A stretch of DNA of 54,070 nucleotides from Paenibacillus sp. 598K (GTDB taxonomy: Bacteria > Bacillota > Bacilli > Paenibacillales > Paenibacillaceae): positions 41,152 to 95,221 of the forward strand of contig NZ_BFBX01000011.1 of NCBI RefSeq assembly GCF_003851045.1, written 5' to 3'. Below the pieces are notes generated by a model, which saw only the letters and a program-made list of their open reading frames with translations, did no database searches and was not told the origin of the DNA. A program made the position numbers and the translations under genes. Shown piece after piece: positions 26,823-35,322 of this stretch. Every line of letters begins with the position of its first letter. Positions within the stretch are counted from its first letter, which is position 1.

Positions 26823-28193
26823 ATGGCGGAGCAACCGCGCATCTATTCGATCAAGGAGCTGAATCGATACATCCGGATGAAGCTGGAATCGGACAAGCTG
26901 CTCTCCGACATCTGGCTGCGCGGAGAGATCAGCAACTTTACGCATCACTCCAGCGGCCATATGTACTTCACCTTGAAGGACAAGGACAGCCGATTAAAAT
27001 GCATTATGTTCAGCTCTCATAATCAACGCCTTCCCTTTATCCCGAAAGAGGGGATGAAGGTGATGGCGCGCGGCAATATCTCGGTCTACGAGCGGGATGG
27101 CAATTATCAATTTTATGCGATACAGATGCAGCCGGACGGGCTCGGCAGCCTCTATCTCGCCTTCGAGCAGTTGAAGCAGAAGCTGGAGGGCGAAGGGATG
27201 TTCGACAGCGGCCGGAAGCGGTCGCTGCCGTTGTTTCCGCGCGCAATCGGCGTCATCACTTCGCCTACCGGCGCGGCGGTGCGGGACATCCTGACGACGC
27301 TGGAGCGACGTTATCCGCTCATCCCTGTACTGGTCGCTCCGGTGCTCGTCCAGGGCAAGGGGGCGGCCCCCTCGATCGTAAGGGCGATCGAGCTGATGAA
27401 CCGTCTCGGCGAAGCCGATGTGCTGATCGTCGGGCGGGGCGGCGGCTCCCTGGAGGAGCTCTGGGCCTTCAATGAAGAGAGCGTAGCTCGCGCCATCTCA
27501 GCTTCGGCGATCCCGGTCATCTCGGCGGTCGGTCACGAGACGGACTACACGATCGCCGACTTCGTCGCGGATCTGCGGGCCGCGACGCCGACGGCAGCTG
27601 CCGAGCTGGCGGTGCCGCATCAGGCGGAGCTGCGGCAGCAGCTCCAGCGGCTCCGCCAACGGCTACAGCAGTCGCTGCGCAGCAAGCTGGAACAGGAGAA
27701 GCAGCGGCTTAGACGCTTGCAAAGGTCGCCGCTGTTCGTCCACCCGCGGCGATACTTGCTGGAGCCTGCCGAACGGCTAGACCGGCTGCGGGAGCAACTG
27801 CAGCAGCGTACGGCGCGGCGGCTAGCGGCTGCCGGAGAGCGGCTCGGACGCGCCCGCGCCCGTTTGGCTGGTCAGCATCCCGGCGTCCAGGCAACCTATG
27901 CCCGACGTCGGCTGGCGACGCTGCAGCGGCAGCTGGAGCAGAGCGTCGCAGGCCAAGTACGGATGCAGCGTATGCAGTTGCACGGACTGATCCGCGGGCT
28001 GGACGCGCTCAGTCCGCTCAAGGTGATGGGACGCGGCTACAGTCTCGTCTATGACGAGAAGCAGCAGCGATTGATTCGTTCGATCAATGATGTCCAACCC
28101 GGCGATCTGGTGCAAGTGAATCTGTCGGACGGGCAGTTGGAGTGTCATGTATGGTCGATGAGAGGAGCGGAAGAACGCGATGGAAACGAATGA
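26823..28193 (+). CDS. xseA: Exodeoxyribonuclease VII large subunit
   Basis: Catalytic subunit of the single-strand exonuclease. It has 456 residues: an N-terminal OB domain (IYSIKELNRYIRMKLESD, LRGEISNFTHHSSGHMYFTL), the catalytic domain with IGVITSPTGAAVRDI, IVGRGGGSLEELWAFN and SAVGHETDYTIADFVAD, and a long Arg/Gln/Leu-rich coiled coil (about 260-400) that binds XseB subunits. The ATG at 26823 gives the family N terminus; ATG 26802 lies inside folD. It overlaps xseB by 14 bases. Confidence 0.96.
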   Translation: MAEQPRIYSIKELNRYIRMKLESDKLLSDIWLRGEISNFTHHSSGHMYFTLKDKDSRLKCIMFSSHNQRLPFIPKEGMKVMARGNISVYERDGNYQFYAIQMQPDGLGSLYLAFEQLKQKLEGEGMFDSGRKRSLPLFPRAIGVITSPTGAAVRDILTTLERRYPLIPVLVAPVLVQGKGAAPSIVRAIELMNRLGEADVLIVGRGGGSLEELWAFNEESVARAISASAIPVISAVGHETDYTIADFVADLRAATPTAAAELAVPHQAELRQQLQRLRQRLQQSLRSKLEQEKQRLRRLQRSPLFVHPRRYLLEPAERLDRLREQLQQRTARRLAAAGERLGRARARLAGQHPGVQATYARRRLATLQRQLEQSVAGQVRMQRMQLHGLIRGLDALSPLKVMGRGYSLVYDEKQQRLIRSINDVQPGDLVQVNLSDGQLECHVWSMRGAEERDGNE

Positions 28194-28437
28194 CAAGTCG
28201 GTTAGCTTCGAGGAAGCGATGGAGCAGTTGGAGACGATCGTCGCCCGGCTGGAAAATGGAGATGTGCCGCTGGAGACGGCGATCGAGCTGTTCCAGGACG
28301 GGATGAAGCTTTCGCAGCTTTGCGGCAGCAAGCTGGAGCAGGTCGAGCGCCGAATCGAAGCGTTAATCGAGACAGCGGACGGCGTGCAGCGTCAGCCGTT
28401 CGCCGAGGCGCACGAGATTAGAGGGGAAGAGGCGTGA
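28180..28437 (+). CDS. xseB: Exodeoxyribonuclease VII small subunit
   Basis: An 85-residue helical-hairpin subunit that coats the XseA coiled coil. Recognised by SFEEAMEQLETIVARLENGD and LETAIELFQDGMKLSQLC, followed by a charged helix. It begins inside the end of xseA (coupled translation) and stops eight bases before ispA. Confidence 0.95.
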   Translation: METNDKSVSFEEAMEQLETIVARLENGDVPLETAIELFQDGMKLSQLCGSKLEQVERRIEALIETADGVQRQPFAEAHEIRGEEA

Positions 28438-28444
28438 AACTGCG

Positions 28445-29347
28445 ATGACGATCGAAAGCTATATCGAAAGGCAAGCGGCACGGATTGACGAAGCGCTGCA
28501 GCGCATCCTCCCGGACGAGTGGGATATCCCGGGCAAGCTGCGCGAATCGATGATGTACTCGATTACAGCTGGTGGCAAACGGCTCCGTCCGATCCTCGTT
28601 CTGGCGGCTGCCCGGGCAACCCGAGGACTTGAGGAAGTGGAGCGGGCAGCGATGCCGGTCGCCTGCGCGATTGAACTGATCCATACGTATTCGCTCGTGC
28701 ATGACGACCTGCCGGCGATGGACGATGACGCGGTGCGCCGCGGCAAGCCGACCAATCATATCGTATTCGGCGAGGCGATGGCGGTGCTGGCGGGCGATGC
28801 GCTGCTGACGCATGCGTTCTATTGCATAACGAAGGCCGCCGAGCACGAGCTGGTGTCGGCGGAGACGGCGCTTGCGATTACGAGCGATCTGGCACGGCTA
28901 TCCGGCGCTTGCGGGATGGTAGGTGGCCAGGCGGCGGATATTCTCGGCGAGCAGGGTGTCACTTCATTGGAGGAGCTGGAGTATATCCATCTGCACAAGA
29001 CCAGCGACCTGGTCACCTTTACGCTGCTGGCCGGAGGGCGGGTAGGCGGCGCGGGGCCGGAGCAGCTGGAGGCGATGGCGGAGTTCGGCCGCAAGCTTGG
29101 GCTGGCATTCCAGATCCAGGATGATATCCTCGATCTGGTCGGCGATGAGCAAAAGCTCGGCAAGAAGACGAACAGCGATGTCGCCCAGAGCAAAGTAACG
29201 TATCCTTATCTGATTGGGCTGGAAGAGAGTCAGGCCTTGGTCGAGCGGCTTACCGAGGAAGCGAAGGCGAGCCTTGCCAGAGCCGACCTGCGCGAGCCTG
29301 AACGTCTGATCGAGATCGCCGATTATTTGATGCGGCGCGATCATTAG
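28445..29347 (+). CDS. ispA: Farnesyl diphosphate synthase
   Basis: Condenses isopentenyl diphosphate with allylic primers for isoprenoids (undecaprenyl phosphate, quinones). 300 residues. GGKRLRP (substrate-binding), first aspartate-rich motif SLVHDDLPAMDDD (D87-D95, the short-chain IspA form), GQAADI, and second motif FQIQDDILDLVG. The ATG follows GAGGCGTG only loosely; it overlaps the expected position after xseB. Order xseA-xseB-ispA-dxs is the B. subtilis order (yqiD). Confidence 0.95.
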   Translation: MTIESYIERQAARIDEALQRILPDEWDIPGKLRESMMYSITAGGKRLRPILVLAAARATRGLEEVERAAMPVACAIELIHTYSLVHDDLPAMDDDAVRRGKPTNHIVFGEAMAVLAGDALLTHAFYCITKAAEHELVSAETALAITSDLARLSGACGMVGGQAADILGEQGVTSLEELEYIHLHKTSDLVTFTLLAGGRVGGAGPEQLEAMAEFGRKLGLAFQIQDDILDLVGDEQKLGKKTNSDVAQSKVTYPYLIGLEESQALVERLTEEAKASLARADLREPERLIEIADYLMRRDH

Positions 29348-29367
29348 TGTCGTTTTCTGGAGCGCAA

Positions 29368-29396
29368 TTGGGTTTATTATAGAATTGTGCTATAAT
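29368..29396 (+). promoter_or_regulatory. Promoter of dxs
   Basis: TTGGGT (29368-29373), 17-base spacer and perfect TATAAT (29391-29396), 65 bases before the dxs start and after the ispA stop. Confidence 0.7.
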
Positions 29397-29460
29397 AGCG
29401 GAAAAAGTCAGACGTTCATGGACATGAAGTGTTATCAGTCCAGGAAAGCGAGGCAAACAC

Positions 29461-31356
29461 GTGCTGCTGGAACAAATAAAAGAACCGAAAGATCTTAAAG
29501 CGCTGTCGCTGAGCGACCTTGAGGAGCTGGCACAGGAAATCCGACAGTTCCTGATCGAGAAGCTGTCTGCGACCGGCGGCCATCTGGCGCCCAATCTGGG
29601 CGTCGTCGAGCTGACGCTTGCCATGCACTATTTGTATAATAGTCCCAAGGACAAGTTTATTTTCGACGTCGGCCATCAATCGTATGTGCACAAGATGTTG
29701 ACCGGCCGGATGGATCGATTCGACACGTTGCGCCAATACAAGGGGCTGTGCGGCTTCGTCAAGCGCTCGGAAAGCGAGCATGACGTGTGGGAAGCCGGAC
29801 ATAGCAGCACCTCATTGTCGGCTGCGATCGGCATGGCGATGGCGCGCGATCTGAAGGGCGAGGACCATAAGGTCATCGCGGTTATCGGCGACGGCGCGCT
29901 GACGGGCGGGATGGCGCTGGAGGCGCTCAATCATATCGGCCACGAGAAGCGTCAGCTCATCGTCGTGCTCAACGACAACGAGATGTCAATCGCGCCCAAT
30001 GTCGGAGCTATCCACAACTATCTCGGCAAGATCCGATCCGACAAGACGTACAAAAAAGCCAAGGATGAGCTGCAGTATCTGCTCAACAAAATTCCGGCGA
30101 TCGGCGGCAAGCTGGCCAAGACGGCGGAGCGCGTCAAGGACAGCCTCAAATACATGGTCGTATCCGGCGTATTGTTCGAGGAGTTCGGCTTGACGTATCT
30201 AGGCCCGGTGGACGGTCACGACCTGCAAAAGCTGGAGGAAGCGTTCCTCCAAGCGAACAATGTCAATGGCCCTGTGCTGCTGCATGTCCTGACGACCAAG
30301 GGCAAGGGCTATAAGCCAGCCGAGGCCGACTCGCATACGTGGCATGGCATATCGCCGTACAAGATCGAGTCGGGTCAAGTGCTCAAGGCGGTCGGACCGC
30401 CGATGTACACGCAAGTGTTCGGGGACGCCCTGATCGAGCTGGCCGAGCAGGATGACCGGATTATCGCGGTGACGCCTGCGATGCCGGGCGGGTCCGGCCT
30501 GCTGAAGTTCGCGGATCGTTTCCCGGGGCGGATGATCGATGTAGGCATTGCCGAGCAGCATGCGGCGACGATGTCGGCAGCGTTGGCGCTCGAAGGAATG
30601 AAGCCGGTATTTGCCGTCTACTCGACGTTCCTGCAACGGGCATATGATCAAGTCGTGCACGATATTTGCCGGCAAAATCTGAATGTTGTCTTCGCGATCG
30701 ACCGCGCAGGCTTCGTCGGCGCGGATGGCGAGACGCATCATGGCGTCTATGACATCGCCTTCCTCCGACACATCCCGAATCTGGTGCTGATGATGCCCAA
30801 GGACGAAAATGAGCTGCGGCATATGATGAAGACCGCGCTTGCTTACGACGGCGGACCGATTGCGGTGCGCTACCCGCGGATCAACGGCACCGGCGTTGAG
30901 ATCGAAGCGGAGATGAAGCCGATCCCGATCGGTACCTGGGATGTCGTCCGCGAGGGCGATTCGGCCGTGATCGTCGCTATCGGTCCGATGCTTCAAGTGG
31001 CGGAGGAGGCAGCCGAGCTGCTGAAGCGCGACGGTCTCGGCATCCGCATCGTCAATGCGCGCTTTATCAAGCCGCTCGATGCCGAGATGCTGCGTCAGTT
31101 GGCGGCCGAAGGACAGCGTATCGTCGTGCTTGAGGAAGGTTCGCAGCAGGGCGGACTTGGCAGTGCGATCTTAGAGTTCTATTCGGAACAGGACATCCAT
31201 GATGTGCCTGTCCGCATCGTCGGTATCCCGGACGCCTTCATCGAGCATGGCTCCATTAAGGAGCAACGCAGAGACTGCGGGTTGACAGGAGAGCGTGTCG
31301 CGGCGGAACTGATCAAGCTGCTGCCTCGTCAGCACAAGAGCGTATCGACTCAGTAA
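29461..31356 (+). CDS. dxs: 1-deoxy-D-xylulose-5-phosphate synthase
   Basis: First enzyme of the MEP isoprenoid pathway; joins pyruvate and glyceraldehyde 3-phosphate using thiamine diphosphate. The 631 residues show [13 protein letters not shown], the ThDP motif [18 protein letters not shown] ... [28 protein letters not shown], and the transketolase pyrimidine domain with [17 protein letters not shown] and [23 protein letters not shown] start after AAGCGAGG. It has its own promoter and also continues the ispA unit. Confidence 0.97.
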   Translation: MLLEQIKEPKDLKALSLSDLEELAQEIRQFLIEKLSATGGHLAPNLGVVELTLAMHYLYNSPKDKFIFDVGHQSYVHKMLTGRMDRFDTLRQYKGLCGFVKRSESEHDVWEAGHSSTSLSAAIGMAMARDLKGEDHKVIAVIGDGALTGGMALEALNHIGHEKRQLIVVLNDNEMSIAPNVGAIHNYLGKIRSDKTYKKAKDELQYLLNKIPAIGGKLAKTAERVKDSLKYMVVSGVLFEEFGLTYLGPVDGHDLQKLEEAFLQANNVNGPVLLHVLTTKGKGYKPAEADSHTWHGISPYKIESGQVLKAVGPPMYTQVFGDALIELAEQDDRIIAVTPAMPGGSGLLKFADRFPGRMIDVGIAEQHAATMSAALALEGMKPVFAVYSTFLQRAYDQVVHDICRQNLNVVFAIDRAGFVGADGETHHGVYDIAFLRHIPNLVLMMPKDENELRHMMKTALAYDGGPIAVRYPRINGTGVEIEAEMKPIPIGTWDVVREGDSAVIVAIGPMLQVAEEAAELLKRDGLGIRIVNARFIKPLDAEMLRQLAAEGQRIVVLEEGSQQGGLGSAILEFYSEQDIHDVPVRIVGIPDAFIEHGSIKEQRRDCGLTGERVAAELIKLLPRQHKSVSTQ

Positions 31357-31377
31357 GCTAGGATTTGGGAGAGAGAC

Positions 31378-32223
31378 ATGACGACTGAACGCACGATCAA
31401 GGAACGGATTGATCTGCTGCTCGTGGAGCAGGGATTTTATGATAGCCGCGAAAAGGCGAAAGCGGCGCTGATGGCCGGTCTGGTGCTGGTCGACGGCGAG
31501 CGGATCGAGAAGAGCGGCACCAAGGTGCCTCGCTCGGCTTCCATTACCGTAAAGGGCGCCCTTCACCCTTACGTTAGTCGAGGCGGGCTCAAGCTGGAAA
31601 AGGCGCTCAAGCACTTCGGGATCGACCTGACCGGTGCGACGATGCTGGACATCGGCGCATCCACTGGCGGGTTTACGGACTGCGCGCTCCAGAATGGAGC
31701 CTCCTATGTGTATGCGATCGATGTCGGCTACAATCAGCTCGACTGGTCGCTGCGGCAGGATGAGCGAGTGTGCGTCATGGAGCGCACCAACTTTCGTTAT
31801 ATGCAGCCCGAGGATCTGAAGGGACCTGCGCCAGGGTTTGCGACGATTGATGTTTCGTTTATCTCGCTGCGTATCATTCTGCCTGCTCTGGCGGGATTGA
31901 TCGCCAGCGGAGCGGGCGTGATGGCGCTCATCAAGCCGCAGTTCGAGGCGGGGCGGGAGAAGGTAGGCAAGCAGGGCGTCGTGCGGGACCCCGCAGTACA
32001 TGAAGATGTGCTGCGACACGTGCTTAGCTTTGCTGCCGAGCTGGGCTTTGCACTGCAAGGCCTGACTTTTTCTCCGATTACGGGCGGAGAGGGCAACATC
32101 GAATTTCTGGCCTACTGGCTCTGGCGGCCTGGCCAAGAGGTCTCCGAGATCGATCAGGAGCAGATTGCACAGATCGTCCGAGAGGCGGGAGTGACCTTTG
32201 CGGCAGGCAAGACCAAGCGATAG
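31378..32223 (+). CDS. yqxC: TlyA family rRNA methyltransferase (YqxC)
   Basis: A hemolysin A/TlyA-type protein, in the family a 2'-O-methyltransferase of rRNA. 281 residues: an N-terminal S4 RNA-binding domain (RIDLLLVEQGFYDSREKAKA) and an FtsJ-like SAM domain with YVSRGGLKLEKALKHFGI, LDIGASTGGFTDCALQNGA, DVSFISLRIILP and LIKPQFEAG, which hold the K-D-K-E type catalytic residues. Same place as B. subtilis yqxC, between dxs and argR. GGGAGAGAG precedes the ATG. Confidence 0.94.
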   Translation: MTTERTIKERIDLLLVEQGFYDSREKAKAALMAGLVLVDGERIEKSGTKVPRSASITVKGALHPYVSRGGLKLEKALKHFGIDLTGATMLDIGASTGGFTDCALQNGASYVYAIDVGYNQLDWSLRQDERVCVMERTNFRYMQPEDLKGPAPGFATIDVSFISLRIILPALAGLIASGAGVMALIKPQFEAGREKVGKQGVVRDPAVHEDVLRHVLSFAAELGFALQGLTFSPITGGEGNIEFLAYWLWRPGQEVSEIDQEQIAQIVREAGVTFAAGKTKR

Positions 32224-32232
32224 CTGCTATAC

Positions 32233-32266
32233 GAGCGATGCGACAGAAAATGTTGCATCGTTTTTG
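32233..32266 (+). terminator. Terminator after yqxC
   Basis: GCGATGCGACA-GAAAA-TGTTGCATCGTTTTTGTTTT, a 10-11 bp stem with one mismatch followed by a T-rich tract, 10 bases past the stop codon. Confidence 0.82.
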
Positions 32267-32533
32267 TTTTGGTTAGGGACATCACGGCAGTGCTGATAAA
32301 AGTAGTCCTCACCTGGCAGCTTGACATTAATCATAATTTTTTTGTTTTGGGTATAGCCAGACGGACAACAATTTGGTACACTAATATCGAAGCAAACAAG
32401 TGTTCGTAAACTGTGTAACAGGAATTTCATCCGCCCGTAGCGAAGTGTATGGTACATCCATTCACAAATGAGCAAGTTTAAAAAAATTGGTTTGCTTCAT
32501 TTTTAAACTTGCTCAAAAAAGAGGCGGTGGGGA
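32267..32533. other. AT-rich spacer with a perfect hairpin before the next gene
   Basis: This stretch is much richer in A and T than the neighbouring genes. On the minus strand it holds an 82-codon open frame (32227-32475) without a ribosome site, which I do not accept as a gene. At 32470-32484 and 32500-32514 lies a perfect 15-bp inverted repeat, GAGCAAGTTTAAAAA, with a 15-base loop. It ends 19 bases before the next start codon and is followed by A residues, so it is not a standard terminator; a leader hairpin is more likely. Confidence 0.55.
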
Positions 32534-32983
32534 ATGGCTGACTGGTTTATTATGTTCGTCGTCGGAGCACTCTTTCTAATATGGGTCTATAAGCGATTTT
32601 ACGTCTGGCTCCACGAACCGGTGACGAATCGGCTCATCCTGCTCGACAACGGTGAGGAGCCGGATGGAGCGGATCGTCATGTACAGCTGTTGGAGGAGGC
32701 GGGCTATAGCGTCACTTCCGCCAGGCATCGGATCCCGATCGGCGTCGGACTGGACGGGGAGATGCTGAGCAGCAGACTTTATATTGACTATGTCGCGGAG
32801 AAGCGCGGCGAACTGTTTTTGGTCAAGACAGCCAGAGAGCGCATGCCGATGGATTGGACAGGCAGCGGCGTTCGCGACCGATTGCTGGTCTATTCCTTGC
32901 TGGTTCCCCACAGCGCAGGTATATTGTACGTCGATGCGAAGAATAATCAGATTCGTACAATTACCTTTCATGTGAATGAATGA
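32534..32983 (+). CDS. Uncharacterised membrane-anchored protein before argR
   Basis: Not recognised. A 149-residue protein with one N-terminal membrane helix (WFIMFVVGALFLIWVYKRF) and a soluble domain of about 120 residues. The domain pattern, LYIDYVAEKRGELFLVKTA with helix and strand around it, recalls the core of PD-(D/E)xK nuclease folds (Asp, then a strand ending in Lys), but the acidic residue before the lysine is replaced by Leu, so activity is doubtful; this is a weak structural guess. GAGGCGGTGGGG precedes the ATG. It ends 17 bases before argR and is not part of the B. subtilis order. Confidence 0.75.
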   Translation: MADWFIMFVVGALFLIWVYKRFYVWLHEPVTNRLILLDNGEEPDGADRHVQLLEEAGYSVTSARHRIPIGVGLDGEMLSSRLYIDYVAEKRGELFLVKTARERMPMDWTGSGVRDRLLVYSLLVPHSAGILYVDAKNNQIRTITFHVNE

Positions 32984-33000
32984 CAGAAGGGGGGATGCTC

Positions 33001-33462
33001 ATGAAAGGCTTTCGACAGATCAAGATTAAGGAATTGATCGCCAAGCATGACATCGAGACGCAGGAAACGCTGGTGGACATGCTGCGGAGCAGCGGTCTGC
33101 AGGTGACTCAGGCGACCGTATCGAGGGATATTAAGGAATTGCAGCTGATCAAGGTTCCCACCGATGCAGGAGGCTATAAATATGCGATTCCGCAGGAGCA
33201 TCGCATCAATCCGATCCACAAGCTGAAGCGAGCGCTGCTCGACCATTTCGTCCATATCGACTATACCGATCATCTGGTCGTTATGAAGAGCTTGCCCGGC
33301 ACGGCCAATGCCTTTGGATCGCTGATCGACAATTTGGAATGGGAAGAAATCATGGGGACGATATGCGGCGATGACACGATCCTCATCATCTGCCGGAAGA
33401 CGGAGCATAGCAGCGAGGTTGTCGAGCGTCTGCTATCGTTTATGAATGCGAATGAAAGTTAA
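33001..33462 (+). CDS. argR: Arginine repressor ArgR/AhrC
   Basis: Hexameric, arginine-dependent regulator of arginine synthesis and breakdown. 153 residues: winged-helix DNA-binding domain (KIKELIAKHDIETQETLVDM, VTQATVSRDIKELQLIKV), then the oligomerisation and arginine-binding domain with GTANAFGSLIDNLEWEEIMG and GTICGDDTILIICR, whose GDD aspartates bind arginine. The ATG at 33001 is chosen, with AAGGGGGG at 32986-32993; ATGs at 32995 and 32980 fit less well. Confidence 0.95.
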   Translation: MKGFRQIKIKELIAKHDIETQETLVDMLRSSGLQVTQATVSRDIKELQLIKVPTDAGGYKYAIPQEHRINPIHKLKRALLDHFVHIDYTDHLVVMKSLPGTANAFGSLIDNLEWEEIMGTICGDDTILIICRKTEHSSEVVERLLSFMNANES

Positions 33463-33501
33463 GGGACAATTGCTGAAAAATAAGTAAAGGAGAGGTTAAC
33501 T

Positions 33502-35202
33502 ATGCTTCGAGAATTATCCATCCGCAATCTGGCGGTGATCGAACAGGTGACAGTTGGTTTCCATCAAGGCTTTCATGTGCTCACAGGCGAAACGGGAGCC
33601 GGCAAGTCCATCCTGATCGACGCGCTCGGATTAGTCGCAGGCGGCCGAGGGGCGGCAGATATGGTGCGCCATGGCTGCGACAAAGCGGAGATCGAAGCGA
33701 TGTTCGACCTCTCGGATACTCATCCGGTATGGTCTGTATTATCCAGACTCGGAGTCACAGCCGACCCGCAGGAGATGCTGGTCATCCGCAGGGAAATATC
33801 CACTCAGGGTAAAAGCGTAAGTCGAATCAATGGCCAACTCGTCAATTTAACGATGCTTCGCGAGGTCGGGGAATGTCTCATCAATCTGCATGGTCAGCAT
33901 GAGCATCAGTCGCTGATCAAAACCGAAAAGCATCTGGAGTGGCTGGATCTGTACGCGGGCATACCTCTCATGGAGAAGAAGCGGCTTTACCAGGTCGCTT
34001 ACCGCAAGCATCAGCAGATCCGCACCAAGCTAAGGGAGCTGGAGGATAGCGCCCGCCAGAATATGCAGATGTTGGATCTGTACCGTTTCCAAATCGAAGA
34101 GATCTCGGCGGCTTCCCTCGTCATCGGCGAGGATGAAGCGCTTATCGAGGAGAAGCGCCGGCTGGCGCATGCCGAGAAACGGCTGGATTATGCCTCGGAA
34201 GCGTATTCCTTATTGCAGGCTGCAGGCGGTTTGGAGAAGCTTGGGGCTGCATTGGCCAGGCTGGAGGATATCCGGGCTTACGACCATGCCGTGCTGGACC
34301 CGCTCGTCGAGCAGCTACAGTCCGCGTATTATCAGGCTGAGGATGCGGCGTTCCAACTGCGCGGTTACCGTGACGGCATCGAAGCCGACCCGGAGCGGCT
34401 TGCCTATATTGAAGAGCGGCTCGATTTAATCCATAGCTTGAAGCGCAAGTATGGGGAGACGATACCGGATATTCTGGCTTATCTGGAGCGGATCTCCTCG
34501 ACAGCGGATAAGCTGGAAAACCGTGATGAATATTGCCAGCAGCTTCGTGCAGAAGAGCAAGCCGCCTATGACGCTGCGATGTCTCAAGCGCTTGCACTGT
34601 CTGGACTGCGCCGACATGCAGCGGTTCGTCTGGCCGAGGCGATCGAAAGCGAGCTGAAGCATCTCCAGATGGAGCGGACGACCTTTCGCGTGCATCTGGA
34701 TCAGCTGCGAGACGGCGAGACGGTGCGTCTGACGGCGCAGGGCGCAGACGAAGCAGTGTTCATGATTGCGCCTAATCCGGGCGAGCCGCTTAAGCCGCTC
34801 AACAAAATTGCCTCCGGTGGCGAGATGTCGCGGATTATGCTTGCTTTGAAGGCGATTTTCGCCGGGATTGACCTTGTGCCGGTGCTCGTATTTGACGAGG
34901 TCGATACCGGGGTGAGCGGACGGGCGGCTCAAGCGATTGCCGAGAAAATGTCCGACCTTTCCAAGCGCTGCCAAGTGTTTTCGATTACGCATTTGCCGCA
35001 GGTCGCGTGCATGGCTGACCATCATTACGAGATCTGCAAAAACATCATTGCGGAGCGTACCTCCACGTCGGTTACAGAGCTGCAGGTCTTTCGGCGTATC
35101 GAGGAGCTTGCACGCATGCTTGGTGGCGTCGAAGTAACCGAGAAGACGCGGCATCATGCGCAGGAAATGCTGGATCTCGCGAGTCGTCGCAAAGGGGCGT
35201 AG
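33502..35202 (+). CDS. recN: DNA repair protein RecN
   Basis: SMC-like ATPase that gathers DNA ends in double-strand break repair. 566 residues: Walker A GETGAGKSILIDALGL near the N terminus, a long coiled coil (about 150-360), signature IASGGEMSRIMLALKAIF and Walker B VLVFDEVDTGVSGRAAQ with ITHLPQVACMADHHYEI. AAAGGAGAGG precedes the ATG. The argR-recN-spoIVB-spo0A order is that of B. subtilis. Confidence 0.97.
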   Translation: MLRELSIRNLAVIEQVTVGFHQGFHVLTGETGAGKSILIDALGLVAGGRGAADMVRHGCDKAEIEAMFDLSDTHPVWSVLSRLGVTADPQEMLVIRREISTQGKSVSRINGQLVNLTMLREVGECLINLHGQHEHQSLIKTEKHLEWLDLYAGIPLMEKKRLYQVAYRKHQQIRTKLRELEDSARQNMQMLDLYRFQIEEISAASLVIGEDEALIEEKRRLAHAEKRLDYASEAYSLLQAAGGLEKLGAALARLEDIRAYDHAVLDPLVEQLQSAYYQAEDAAFQLRGYRDGIEADPERLAYIEERLDLIHSLKRKYGETIPDILAYLERISSTADKLENRDEYCQQLRAEEQAAYDAAMSQALALSGLRRHAAVRLAEAIESELKHLQMERTTFRVHLDQLRDGETVRLTAQGADEAVFMIAPNPGEPLKPLNKIASGGEMSRIMLALKAIFAGIDLVPVLVFDEVDTGVSGRAAQAIAEKMSDLSKRCQVFSITHLPQVACMADHHYEICKNIIAERTSTSVTELQVFRRIEELARMLGGVEVTEKTRHHAQEMLDLASRRKGA

Positions 35203-35322
35203 CACAGCCATTTCGGGAATGTTTTGTGGGACATAAAAGGGGGTTGGCGGGGTTACCTTATAGGTACGCCATTGACGGTGTCGACATCGTCATGCGATGG
35301 AACCATAGGGAGCGTGAACGCA

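Noticed and set aside
35224..35322. A longer SpoIVB starting at TTG 35224.
   Set aside because: The added 33 residues precede the membrane helix, do not resemble SpoIVB, and AGGGAG better serves TTG 35323.
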